Origin: Aphanomyces cochlioides
Lineage: Eukaryota; Oomycota; Saprolegniomycetes; Saprolegniales; Verrucalvaceae
NCBI GenBank assembly: GCA_019828595.1
Contig: JAHQRK010000003.1
Coordinates: forward strand, 1,364,001 to 1,428,000
Reading direction: 5' to 3'
DNA length: 64,000 nucleotides
Part shown: piece after piece, positions 30,222 through 41,835 of the stretch
Numbering within the stretch: position 1 is the stretch's first letter
Layout: every line of letters starts with the position of its first letter
Notes under the pieces: generated by a model
What the model was told of the DNA's origin: nothing
The model's input: the letters and a program-made list of their open reading frames with translations, nothing else
Database searches by the model: none
Program-made: the position numbers and the translations under genes

Positions 30222-31138
30222 GTGCGGTTAACAAATAAAATTATTTGATTGGATAAAATTAATATTTTTCACCAATCAAATACGAATAAATTATATTTGG
30301 AGTGATTTGATTGGCCAACTGATATCAACGATGGCCTGTGCTTACTTTTCGCGGAAATTTACTGAAGGCCAGTCCAAGGTAGCCAGAACAAATGCGTTTG
30401 TTCCTGGCGATTGTCGTGCCAGAGAAGCACAGCGAGGGAGGATTCGCGATCGATCGCAGCATTGTTAAGGCTCGTCTTTGACGACATTGAGCTGTGTTTA
30501 GTGCGTTTGGGCTGTGGCCTCTTGGTAGCTCAACGGGATGGTAGGCAAAAGGCTGATAGGGTCAGTACCTGCCATGAGCTGAGTGACAATCTCGACGAAA
30601 AAGTAGGCAGATGCACGCATGCCAATCCACCTGAGATTCAAGAAGAGAAGGACATTTGAAACTGTGAAACATCCAACAAGTGTCATTGTGGCAATGATTG
30701 GGTTGTACTTCTTGCTTTCTACAGTCAAGCAAACACAAAGTGCCGCCAGAGTTGTTTGTCATTTGTCGCGGGATGTGTGGTTTGACGATCGATGGTGGAA
30801 TGGAGAGTAAACCGAGCGCATAGCATGAAACATCTCTTCAACTTTGGTCCTCAGACCGCATGCTTGTAGAAACCAGTCTTTGTGAGTGCCTTGAGAACTT
30901 GACGACTGTTCCCATGGACAAGTCGGTTTGGTCTCAGCCCCCCATAAAATACCAGGGGTCGAAGCTTCAAGCGTACACAATTGGCAGCTCCCTGGCCGCG
31001 CATGTAGACCAGAGTTGCTGCGGCACTTGTGGGTGTCCTGTTCGGATTGCCAGAAAACAATAATTTATTTTATAACAATAATTGTATTGTAACAATAAAT
31101 AATTTTTAAATTATCCGGAGATTGATATCCAAAGCAAC
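30222..31138. other. intergenic with weak membrane-protein ORF
   Basis: The first 100 bp are AT-rich with inverted GATTGG/CCAATC motifs (near 30247 and 30282) serving the two flanking divergent genes. On the minus strand 30498-30728 encodes two hydrophobic segments (TMTLVGCFTVSNVLLFL and SAYFFVEIV), and 30851-31060 a basic ORF (MFSGNPNRTPTSAAATL). They could be exons of one small gene or a decayed one; I recognise neither. Confidence 0.3.
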
Positions 31139-33277
31139 ATGATGGCTCAACAGAGGGCTCTTGGCCAAGGAAGCATGGACTTGTTGGACACGGCGTCGAC
31201 GTATCGAACCAAGAAGACTGCTGCGTTTGCACATGAATGTGCGATCTCGTTTGCAAAAGACTGTCTCCAGTGGAACCAACGCGTTCGAACGATGGCTCAA
31301 CGTGAAAGTTCAATCTATTGCGAGCTCAACCGAGAGACCAAGCAGTACTTTGTGCATTCAACAATCGAACTATACGCCCAGATGGACGACGTCCTTGGAG
31401 TCTTCACACCGACCAAGAATACCAAGACGGATCCGTTCTTTTCGCGTGTATTTGACGCGCCAGTGGCCGTATCAGTAGTCGTTGACGACTTGGCAAATGA
31501 ACGCGAGAGCATGACGAGCAACCAGCAGCTTTCGACAAGAAGATCTCGCTCGTTACAGTTTACATCAGTCAAGCGACTAAGTTTCTCCGAAAAGCCATGG
31601 AAGAAAGAGCTTTTGTGCCTCGAACACATTGAATATCTCTCCCCTACCGCTGTGGTCCGCTTCTACGAGTCGGTTGCTGGGTGGGCCGCGATTGAAAATG
31701 CCGCGCGGCACTCGACTGTCAACGCCGAGCGGCATGAAAACCTCACGTTTGGCTTCCTCTTCGAGAGCAAACTGCCAAATCGATTGCGGCTCACATTCCT
31801 GGGCTACCATTCCACTCAAGGCAACACTAACACTGAAACGTGCAAGTGGCTCGAAAAAGTTTGCGGGTCTGTCGAGCTTATCAAGAAAATTATTCAGCGC
31901 CGACGTCTTGCTCAAGAAACATCACCGCCTCAACACTCTTTGATGCACACAACCGCTCGTTGCTGTCGTATTTGCACCAAGTCCTTCCATCTCTTTCGCC
32001 GAGCACATGCCTGCCAGATTTGCCACGCCGCTGTTTGCTTCAAGTGCATGCGGGCAGAAGACGTTGAAACTGGCAATGGCCTTGTCGCCCCTGCACAAGT
32101 TTGTTACCTCTGCCACCACCGCCTGAAGGACGAAAAAACTCACGCGTTGCCTCGATGTCGTCGCCAATCCTCTCGTCTGTCCAAAACGATTCGCATCCCA
32201 GCTCACTCTTCGCATTCCCCCGCTGCGGCAAATAATGCGCCATTGACCGATCCTGAAGTAATCGAGTTTGAAACGCGGCGGCAACTCCTCGGCGCTGCAA
32301 TGATTCCAGCGTATCGACCTAACCATAATCCTCCACCACGTCCTCCAGCACCAAAGGCTCCAGTGTTGTGCTCGAGTTGTCTAAGCGCCCCTTCGATCGG
32401 CCAGTGCGGCGCGTGCTCCAAAGCATTCTGTGCGTCCTGCTCAGTAGTCCACAAGGTCCAAGTCGGTGACGCCAACGTGTTTGACCTTCAGCTCTGCCAT
32501 ACTTGCTTGACAAAGTCCATGGAGCAACAACCTGCAAGAGCAACCACAGTCGAGCCCATTTTGCTACGAGAAAGCTATCTCCCTGAAGCTGGCTTGATGC
32601 ATACCATTCCCCTTCATCCACAGCCCGCAAGTAACGAGCCCCAGGGTGTCCCTCTCCTCGAGTTGGAAGCTCCTGACAGCCGAGACAGCCTCGAAAGTAT
32701 CGACGCCATGGTGATCGACGACGGTGATAACCAGCTCGAAGAGGAAGAAGTTGCTGGAAACGACGAAATCATGGCTGAAGAGCAGCTTCAAATGTTTGCT
32801 TGCCTTGATGTCGGCGCGACGGAACTGCACGATGCGCTTTGTGCCGATGCCGCAGCGGCACTCGAAGTCGCTAATGCTTACGTGACGCTCATTTACCAAG
32901 GCACGCAAGTTCTCAAAGGCGCTCATGGCCCAACGATTCCGTCCCAGATTCCATCGTCGTGCGCTTTGGTTCAAGCTATCCTTGACGCTCCAAGGTCGAC
33001 GCTCTTGATTGTCCCTGATGCGTCTGCCGACGCTCGGTTTTCATCGTCACAGCGTGTGACTGGATCGGAAGGTATTCGATTCTTCTGCGGGCTTGCGCTG
33101 ACTACTTCCGACGGTCATTGCTTGGGCACAGTCTCGGTGGCAGACACAGCGCCGCGGCTACGCATGGCTGCGGTGCATCGCAATGCACTCAAGGATTTCC
33201 ATGACCGCGTCGTGGCGTTGATCGAAGACAGGTTGACACTTGCATTGGAAAATGAGCAAGACAATAAGTTAAACTAA
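31139..33277 (+). CDS. FYVE-type zinc finger and GAF domain protein 1
   Basis: Intronless, 712 residues. The N-terminal about 260 residues resemble the START-like region common in oomycete FYVE proteins (FVHSTIELYAQMDDVLGVF). A FYVE-type finger lies at about 272-330 (CRICTKSFHLFRRAHACQIC, then CFKCMR and CYLC). The R-x-H-x-C lipid-binding core is RRAHACQIC, close to the FYVE consensus RRHHCR. A second C4 cluster (CSSC, CGAC, CASC, CHTC) lies at about 411-455. An acidic linker precedes a GAF-like domain at about 555-700 (AYVTLIYQGTQ, GSEGIRFFCGLAL, LGTVSVAD). It probably binds PI3P membranes and a small ligand or partner. Its end lies 26 bp from that of its paralog. Confidence 0.88.
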   Translation: MMAQQRALGQGSMDLLDTASTYRTKKTAAFAHECAISFAKDCLQWNQRVRTMAQRESSIYCELNRETKQYFVHSTIELYAQMDDVLGVFTPTKNTKTDPFFSRVFDAPVAVSVVVDDLANERESMTSNQQLSTRRSRSLQFTSVKRLSFSEKPWKKELLCLEHIEYLSPTAVVRFYESVAGWAAIENAARHSTVNAERHENLTFGFLFESKLPNRLRLTFLGYHSTQGNTNTETCKWLEKVCGSVELIKKIIQRRRLAQETSPPQHSLMHTTARCCRICTKSFHLFRRAHACQICHAAVCFKCMRAEDVETGNGLVAPAQVCYLCHHRLKDEKTHALPRCRRQSSRLSKTIRIPAHSSHSPAAANNAPLTDPEVIEFETRRQLLGAAMIPAYRPNHNPPPRPPAPKAPVLCSSCLSAPSIGQCGACSKAFCASCSVVHKVQVGDANVFDLQLCHTCLTKSMEQQPARATTVEPILLRESYLPEAGLMHTIPLHPQPASNEPQGVPLLELEAPDSRDSLESIDAMVIDDGDNQLEEEEVAGNDEIMAEEQLQMFACLDVGATELHDALCADAAAALEVANAYVTLIYQGTQVLKGAHGPTIPSQIPSSCALVQAILDAPRSTLLIVPDASADARFSSSQRVTGSEGIRFFCGLALTTSDGHCLGTVSVADTAPRLRMAAVHRNALKDFHDRVVALIEDRLTLALENEQDNKLN

Positions 33278-33303
33278 ACACCTTCTCTCGACGACGACGA
33301 CGA

Positions 33304-35088
33304 CTACAAGCAGCCTTCTTCGATTTCTTGCGCGATGTTGGTCGCATACGTGCGCAGAAGGTGGAGATGGCTCTGCGAAAGTTTTCTCGAAGTCCGCGGG
33401 AATGGATCCGCCACGGCGACGGTGCCCAACTCGATGCCATCTGCGGTTTGAAGCGTGAGCGCCATGTAGAATCGAATGCCTTCCGGTCCAGAGACGCGAG
33501 AGCAGGATGCAAAGTTGGGATCCATCCCGGCGTTGAGGATGACAAGAGGGTCTGGGGATGCACCCAGCGTGGCCATGTTCAATTCGCAAGAGTGCGAGAT
33601 GCGAGGAACATGTTCCCCATTCGAAGCCTTGAGCGTGAAGCCACCCCAGTAGATGAGCGTGACGTAGGCGTAGTGGCACTCGAGGCGTGCTGCGAGCGAA
33701 TCGCAGAGGATCTCGAGCTTGGCTTGCACGGCGGCGTTGGAGAAAGCGTGCTGCCGGATCTGTTCCGCGCGCGATGAGACGTCGATGGTGTCGAGTGGCG
33801 TCGACGGCTTGGACACAGGGTCGTCCGATTGCACATTTGTCCAGTACGACGGCGCGTGGTAGTTGCCGGTGACGCCGCGGGGGGTTGAGAACACATGTGC
33901 CTCTGGAGTATTGGGCACGGCGCCTTGGCTCTTCACGCGACGGCCTATCCCATTCTCGTCCACGACTCTGTGGCGCGAGGCTTCGTGGGAAATGCCGCCG
34001 TGGCGCGTCTGGTCTTCCCCGACGTTTTCGGTGATGCGAGGAAGGCCGCTGTCGCTGTGACCGGATGACGTCGACGCTGTCGGCGACATGCTTTGTTTCT
34101 TTTTGTTGGTGGTGGGCAAGTTGGCTTGGGTTTGCGCGAGGCAGATCGCACACACGCGGAGTTCGTACAAGACGCGGAGCTTCGACTCGGCTTCTGTGAT
34201 TTCAGAGCAATCGGGGCAGACAACATTGGAGCAGATGCGGCACATCGTTCGCGTCCATCTTGTCACGTTTTCGCGGCAGAGGTAGCAGTCTGGAATCGAA
34301 GAGAGGTTGCGCTTGGGCACGGCATTCTTCGAGAGGCGGCGACGCCACACTGCGGTCGCAAGGAGCTCGAGGGACGCCGCCAGACGATCGATGATCAAGT
34401 GGGCAAAGGCGTTCTTCTTGCCGATGTGTTGGCCGTAGAACGACACTTGGACGCACCCGCGGTGGATTTCGTCCATGTGGAAACCAAAGAGGATGTTCGA
34501 GACGGGCACGAGCTTGGCGTTGCTTGGCATGACGTCGAGTGATTTGAACGCTCGGACGAACGCTTTCTCATGGAGCTTTTGGACAAAGTCGAGCACGACG
34601 AGTTCATGGTGCGTCGATCGGAAGAGCTTCCTCTCGTCGAACTGGAAGCGCTTGACGGCCGCAGTGGATCCAGCCAGAGAGTCCTCGCTCTTGGAGCGAC
34701 TAAACGTCGGAGGACGAGCACGGCGGACGGACGTCGCTTCAGCAAGCAGATCGCCAAAAGCACGCAGCAAGTAGGCTTGGAAGCCGAGCTGGCTGTCTCG
34801 TGAGAAGATCTCGAGCACTTCGTCCAGAGTTGCTGGGATGTCGCGCGTCTCGACAATGGACAGACCGTCTGATGTTGTTTTCGAGATCGCCTGTGGCATT
34901 TGACGGCATCGTCTTAGCACCAACTTGGCAGCGTGGTGGCCGCGACGCATGAGCTCGCCATCTGGGATCGTCGAGATGTCCTCAATCAAGACTGTGTTGG
35001 GACGCACGAGCTTGGACTCGTCGACCTGTGGTTGCGTCGTCGCTTTGACCACAAACTGTGGCTCGGGTGTCAGCTTGCGCGGAGTCAT
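33304..35088 (-). CDS. FYVE-type zinc finger and GAF domain protein 2
   Basis: Intronless, 594 residues, same architecture as the neighbour: START-like N-terminus (ILFGFHMDEIHRGCVQVSFYG), a degenerate FYVE-type finger at about 266-317 (CYLCRENVTRWTRTMCRIC...CPDC...CAIC), a low-complexity linker (STSSGHSDSGLP), and a GAF-like domain at about 450-590 (YAYVTLIYWGGFTL, GPEGIRFYMALTL, LGTVAVADPFPR). The finger has lost the R-H-H core (TRTMCRIC), so PI3P binding is less likely than in protein 1. The near-identical GAF motif strings in the two neighbours indicate a local inverted duplication. Confidence 0.88.
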   Translation of the reverse strand: MTPRKLTPEPQFVVKATTQPQVDESKLVRPNTVLIEDISTIPDGELMRRGHHAAKLVLRRCRQMPQAISKTTSDGLSIVETRDIPATLDEVLEIFSRDSQLGFQAYLLRAFGDLLAEATSVRRARPPTFSRSKSEDSLAGSTAAVKRFQFDERKLFRSTHHELVVLDFVQKLHEKAFVRAFKSLDVMPSNAKLVPVSNILFGFHMDEIHRGCVQVSFYGQHIGKKNAFAHLIIDRLAASLELLATAVWRRRLSKNAVPKRNLSSIPDCYLCRENVTRWTRTMCRICSNVVCPDCSEITEAESKLRVLYELRVCAICLAQTQANLPTTNKKKQSMSPTASTSSGHSDSGLPRITENVGEDQTRHGGISHEASRHRVVDENGIGRRVKSQGAVPNTPEAHVFSTPRGVTGNYHAPSYWTNVQSDDPVSKPSTPLDTIDVSSRAEQIRQHAFSNAAVQAKLEILCDSLAARLECHYAYVTLIYWGGFTLKASNGEHVPRISHSCELNMATLGASPDPLVILNAGMDPNFASCSRVSGPEGIRFYMALTLQTADGIELGTVAVADPFPRTSRKLSQSHLHLLRTYATNIAQEIEEGCL

Positions 35089-36304
35089 CCTACTTGGAAA
35101 GTGAGCTGACGACGTGAACGAGACATTGTGAGTGCCTCATCCATCTGAACTATTTTCGCGCTGGATGGTTGGTCTGTTTGTGTGTTGCTGATGGGGCTCC
35201 ATACAACTGATCACTCTCCATCCCAATCCGCGTGCCACTCTGGAGCTCCATTGCGTTTTGCGACGAAACGATCCAGAGCGCGAGTCATTTCCCATGCCAG
35301 CCGCGCCGTGAATCTGGTCCATCGACTGCGAAAGCGTCTCCAAGCTGTTGCAATCTCGAGTCGTCGACGTCGCTGCCAGCCAAGAACGCCAATGAATCCA
35401 TGGTGCGACACAATTCCGTGACGACTCTGCAGCTCTGACGACCAGCTTGTGAGTAATATTCAACCACAACATCAACACGTTACAATTAAAATTCACAGGT
35501 TTCAAATGTCCATTGAGTGTACCCACTTTACAATAGTACAAATATCTCACCATTCAAATTAATTCTCTGAATAAAAGCATGTATAGTGGTTTTCATGCAC
35601 TGATAGATAATTTTATAGTATTTTATTGCTCAATATATATTAATTCAAGATGACGAATAAATGCAAAGCACAACAGCAGTTGGTAATTGTAATTTATCCT
35701 ACGACTACAATGAACGCCAAGAAATTACTCCCGCTCATTTCAGTGGAATGGAAAAGAAGCCTTGGGCTTGAAGTAAGTTCTCTATTTGATAGGATCTACG
35801 TGAAGCTAGGAAAAGGCTTGTTAGGGTTTGATCAAAGAGAACTGCAATGTAGAGAAAAGAACTCACCAAGAGAGACATTTTGTACAGGTGAGACATTTGA
35901 AAATCCTTATATGTGCAATAGGTGAAGGCGTGACGTGGATTGTTCACGGAATTTCCCAAGAGCAGGAAATTTTATTGCTGGATGTGACAGCAGCGCTTGG
36001 ATGGGTTTCATGCCACTTCCCTTGACAGGGGCCCGCCTGATGGTATGCAATTCAGTCATGGATTCAACGATCTTGGATTCACGAAGTCATTAACTGATCC
36101 AACGACGACGAAATCCAGCGCAGAAGCACAGAGCAAACTGGTCCCGCATTTCATCCTGTCGATGAAAGTGGCACCCACAAGGAGGGCGACCTACAGTATG
36201 CGACCACAGTAAGATACAGTTGTCTCTGCTGGATGGAGATCATTCTTCCTGCACTGTGCACGTTGGATGGAAAGAAATGTAGGCTTAACGATCAAGTGAG
36301 TCAT
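35089..36304. other. intergenic, no confident gene
   Basis: About 1.2 kb. The 35150-35440 part has coding-like GC and minus-strand frames (MDSLAFLAGSDVDDSRLQQL at about 35400) that shift into one another, so a short decayed gene is possible. From 35450 to 35720 it is very AT-rich. The rest shows no gene. Confidence 0.35.
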
Positions 36305-37433
36305 CTAGGCATTCCGCCCTTCACGCGCAACTACAGACGTGCACTCGCGGTGCTGACCAATGGTCACAGTTAGCCTTGGTATGCGGCTAATAGAACTAGA
36401 ACCAGCGCTGTCGCTGTACAACTGAGGCAAGTAACGTTCGTAGGCCGGCATAAACCGATCGACAAAGTCTTTGACTTGCTCGGGGGTCATTGCTGGTTTT
36501 CCTTCTTCACGCATTCGGGCTTCCGCTTGTTCACGCCACCTAATGAAAAGTTACCTCAAGATAAGAATACTTCGTAGCCGCCTACGTGTAAACCCAGCCT
36601 AGATCATCAACCTGGACGACAATCAAAGCTGAGAGTTCAGCGTAGAGTTGGTCAAAGTCACGCAGGGCAGCATTAACGGGCTTCAAGTGGCTGCGCAAGT
36701 AGAGATCAACAGAGTTCAAGCTAGCATCGTTACCCATCGAGATCGGTTGGACTCGCCTCAAAGCCAAGACACCAGCCTTCGACCAAGAGTACGTCCAAAG
36801 GCCCTTTTGAAAATTATGACTGTCTCGCCGATGAGCAGTACCTTTGTGTGCAATCCACTGATCCCTTGGGAAGCGGTCACCTCGACCATCAAAGGCGGAT
36901 TTATTGTATCGGGGGACAAGGACATCGCGCCCGGCTTTCGCATCTTGAATCAAAGAAAGAAGGAGGTTTAGATCCTGCGTGCCCGGATTTCCTCGATGCT
37001 GCATACCAACTCAGTGACACCAATAGTGAAATGTTGCTTACCTCTAGAAGAGGATTGCCAGCATTCAACTGGGCAACTGCAACTTGTTCCGATCGAGTCA
37101 AGTAGACGTCATCGAGAGACAAGGACGCACAGGACTTTCCCGTTTCGTGGAAGAGTGTTTCAAGGAACGAAGTCATTGTAGTCTTTCCTCCACCCTAAGA
37201 GCAAGTCAGCATTGCAAACGGGAATCAATTTTGACCTGAACACAGCTCAGTCCAAGCACAATGCATGACGAAGCTTGCAGCTGTCTTTCTGCCCAAAAGA
37301 ACACTGGGAGGTAGTACGAGTGGACAAGCTCATGAACATAATCCGCTTTGGACTTGGCATGTGGCGGCACAGCCACAGTTGAGCGCAGGAGTAGCGGCTC
37401 CAAGCACTTGGCCAACGCGGTACTTCGCGACAT
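36305..37433 (-). CDS. GLYK: D-glycerate 3-kinase
   Basis: Completes photorespiratory/serine-derived glycerate salvage by phosphorylating D-glycerate to 3-phosphoglycerate. Six exons join in frame. Exon 1 starts MSRSTALAKCLEPLLL and ends in LGLSCVQ; an intron of about 41 nt splits the P-loop, which then reads GGGKTT. Next come SLDDVYLTRSEQ, the Walker-B-like segment, GNPGTQDLNLL and RYNKSAFDGRGDR, all signatures of the plant/fungal glycerate kinase family. Further exons give LVEGWCLGFEA, VDDLGWVYTWR-QAEARMREEGKP and FMPAYERYLPQLY, matching the family C-terminus. Introns are 38-46 nt. Without splicing the gene appears as disconnected short frames. The first exon could carry a weak organellar targeting signal. 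Confidence 0.9.
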
Positions 37434-37578
37434 CGACAGCTTCCTTCAGGCACCTTGTCAAAATCGTCCATTTAAATGAAAAATCAACAGAATAAATAAA
37501 GAATGTAAAATGTTGAACTGAATTTTTCTGAATTTTTATTTTTACTTTATCTCATTTACTTCGAAGTACTTCGAAGTA

Positions 37579-37815
37579 TTGTTGATTTGATACGAATTTC
37601 CAGACCCCGTTCAATCGAATCACGCCAGCGGATCGATTCAACAATCGACACCATTGGCTAATAAATATTTTGAGCGATTTTGATTGGCTGAATAAAATTT
37701 GAGAGAGAGTACTGTGAATGCACAGTTCTAATTTTCATTCATCCAATGTATTGGCGCGATTGGAGATTGATACAAAAAACCAATCCAAATTAGGAAATTT
37801 CTAGCGAATCCACAA
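37579..37815 (+). mobile_element. MITE-like element, TA target, copy 3
   Basis: 237 bp, almost identical to copy 1, including both ends and intact TA on each side (37577-37578 and 37816-37817). Substitutions are few, so the three copies are young. It lies 146 bp upstream of the start codon of the glycerate kinase gene. Confidence 0.85.
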
Positions 37816-39219
37816 TATTTGACTTGCAACTTGAATGTTGGGAACTGAAACCGTGGCTTCGCACGTTTGTCGTCTTCGCTTTGGACATGGAATGCGTCTT
37901 TTCTTCATGGTTACTACGCTTCTCAAGCTTCTCATGGACTTCAACATGGAGTCTCAAGCAAGCCTGGGATCTTTGTTGCCGTGGATGAGCCCTCGTGAGT
38001 AGAAGTCCCCCTCATATTGGCTTTGGAAGGGGGATGGCCAGACTTTCGTTGACTTTTGCAATGAGGAATCGACGAATAAAGCTTGGGGAATGACTTCTTT
38101 CATGGTTTAACTTGAGGTTACCCATTGAAGAAAGAAGACCTGGCGATTGTAACGAGGGGATGATGATGCACCAACTAATCAAATCCAATGGCAATTCGCG
38201 GGGCTGCCAAACTCGCATCTGCGTTTTCGACAACCATATATGGTTCCATGCTTGTCATTCTGCTCCAATCGTGCAATTTCTGGGAATAATGGGTCCCCCA
38301 CCGGGGAGGAATCGGTGGGATGACGCCTGATTGTTGACGTGCCACATCCATTTGATCCTCCTTGGCTTTCGGTGACGCTTATCTATGACACATTCTTGCA
38401 AACACTCCATGGCCTCTGGATTGTCTTCTAGTCGAGAGCAATTTTTCCAACTTCGGTTGTTGCCGGCGTCGTTGGTCGGGACAACGTCATAGTGTTTGGC
38501 CAAAGCAGACACATTGGTGTACATCGCAGGATTTGATCTATCGCACGTCGCGCGGGGTGCAGTCGCCGTCAAGTAAATTCCATGGGTAGAAATACGCAAA
38601 GATTGGAGTGGATGCACCGCTGTGCATTCGAAATCTTTCGTTTGCAATTACAATGCAACCAGGTACTGTATCAGCCTCGCATGCTGCATCGCGAACGATA
38701 GCCGACATAGGCTGGCGTGGCAAATAAGAGAAAGACGGAGATTACATAGCCCGTGCGGACTCTCCATCAAGCGACGTGCGTCTCGTCATGGGGCCAAAGT
38801 TCTTCGAGAAGGTCTTGCTTGCACGCGCAAAGACCATGCTCATCATGTCTGCCTGGTGGCTTTGACCAATCAGAAGCGTCCTAGCCAAGTCATCAGCCAA
38901 TCAGAGCTGTCTATATATTTCCACACAAGTTTTCGCGGCTGCGAATTTATGATTACGAGATTAATACCAATGAATAGGTGGAAACTGAGGGAAACCTTTG
39001 TAAAATAATAATCTAAAGTTTTAAATATCATGATTTCACTTTCTAAATACACTATATTCTATCAAAATATCTTTATATTTAATATATTGCTGAAATTTAT
39101 TTTATTATTGGTTGAAGGTTATACAAAATAAAAGAATTGGTTATGTCACTTTTATGTCAGACAACCTGTGGAGTTGACCCTTCACCCGTCCCAAGGCACA
39201 CACATCAAGTCCGAGAATC
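37816..39219. other. intergenic with decayed coding sequence
   Basis: About 1.4 kb. The minus-strand stretch 38255-38723 reads protein-like in two overlapping frames: an upstream frame with ERFRMHSGASTPIFAYFYPW and a downstream frame with NPAMYTNVSALAKHYD and a Cys-rich segment (CSRLEDNPEAMECLQECV), separated by a frameshift near 38545. I cannot name the family; a pseudogene is the likeliest reading. From 38860 the DNA is AT-rich with two GCCAATCAG/CCAATCAG motifs upstream of WDR5. Confidence 0.35.
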
Positions 39220-40337
<1,118 letters not shown>

Positions 40338-40517
40338 TGACAAATTTCCTCATCTGTGGCGCAACGTTGAGTTGGCCACAGCTATATTATTAACTCTTAA
40401 GAGATGCCAAACGTCAAGTCCCGCCTTCGTTCTCGCCATGTCCGTCTTACTTTGCATTCTTGTTGATCTCTGGAATTGCCACGTCATGGGCGTGCCCAAT
40501 AATATACTTGCTGAAGT

Positions 40518-41560
40518 CTAGAATTCGTCTTTGATATCCAGCCACTTCGTCAAGTAGACGCAAGTCGCTGGCGAAATAATGTTGCCATCCGCACATTGAT
40601 CAAAGACTGGACATATCCCGCATGGAGTTTCCGACAACGAGTCAAAGTCGCTCACGTCTTTCGACACTTTGTACTTGACTTCACCAACCTCCTAGATGTA
40701 AAACAAAGAGTTAGTCATATGTAGAAGTACGTGATGTACTCCATGGGCAATGCGAATAGCACGGACTTCTTCGACACGTTCTTCATAGATAAGAGTGTTG
40801 AGGATCGACATCATTTCATCAGGACCAAGCGACACTCTTGTAATGCCCGACTCGTGGACTTGGTCAGTAATTTGTTTGAGTGTGACGACACCCTAGTCGA
40901 AAGCTCTTAAGCTAGATGGCCAAAAGTTGAGTAGTACCTTGGCTTTGATAAAGCCACACACAAAGTCGCGCAGTGCATCAATGAAGCCGTGATCAAATTC
41001 TTGCTCGTTGTACCAAGGACCACCCGTGATATCGCGTGAAGGATCAAGGTCAAATTTCATGTAGAGCTTTCTGTTCTTTTGCGCAATGGACTTGACAGCT
41101 TTAATAAGTTGTCGCGTTTCCAAGATTTTTATCGTTTTGCGAATGATGACTTCGGGAATATTGGTTTTCGTCTTGATGTCGCGTGTCCAAATGCCTTTGT
41201 TGCCCGAACCTTCAATTTCACGCAGGACTGCAATTTGCTCGGCCCTAGAACAGAATATCATCAATAATGCGCGATAAATGACACAAGTACGTGAGTCCAC
41301 GCATGCGTTCAGCTTCTTCTTTCGCAACCAAGCCATACATCAAACTGTTGGCACCTTGCTTAAAGATGCGAATGCGACCCTACGACCCAAGCTAGCTCAA
41401 GCAAACAAGTATGAAACTTAAGACTTACCTCACGCATGAGATTATTGATCACAGGCGGTAGTTTAGCATACTCGTCGCGAAAAGTTTCTCGCACTTTTGC
41501 GTCAGAGATCGCATCGGACGACGACGCTAGGAGGTCCAGGAAAACATTGGTGTGATCCAT
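40518..41560 (-). CDS. POLR3F: DNA-directed RNA polymerase III subunit RPC6 (RPC39)
   Basis: Winged-helix subunit of Pol III that contacts TFIIIB at tRNA and 5S genes. Exons separated by introns of about 45-50 nt begin MDHTNVFLDLLASS. They contain the first winged helix (FRDEYAKLPPVINNLMRE, then GRIRIFKQGANSLMYGLV), a second one (AEQIAVLREIEGSGNKGIWTR, EVIIRKTIKILETRQLIKAV), the RPC39 core NRKLYMKFDLDP and GGPWYNEQEFDHGFI, and the C-terminal Fe-S cluster region with PCGICPVFDQC, ISPATCVYLTKWL. The stop is at 40518-40520. An in-frame ATG at 41587 would add nine residues. It is shorter than human RPC6 at the N-terminus. It converges with WDR5, 180 bp away. Confidence 0.92.
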
Positions 41561-41835
41561 GTCCAAGCTTTGAAAATACCTTGACAATCGAATATAAATT
41601 ATTACAGTAACTTTGACATTCGATATAAAATTTCACGATATTCAGTAAATATTGTATCAATTGATACAGGATTAGGACGATATGCATTTTGAAAGGATTT
41701 TAATACCTGTGTCAGTTAATATTGCTGTGGATATTATGTTACAAAGGTTTTGCATGTGATTGGTTCAAGCCAATCATTTTGGTTGGCTCTGCACTTTAAA
41801 TCTTTGGCGGCACCAGCGCGGCGGCGACATCGGCG

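Noticed and set aside
30500..30620. Possible tRNA-like GTAGCTCAACGGG box
   Set aside because: No cloverleaf could be folded around it and no B box at the proper distance.
33269..34153. 294-residue ORF overlapping FYVE-GAF protein 2 on the same strand
   Set aside because: Highly basic, low-complexity translation in a second frame of a gene that has clear domains in the first.
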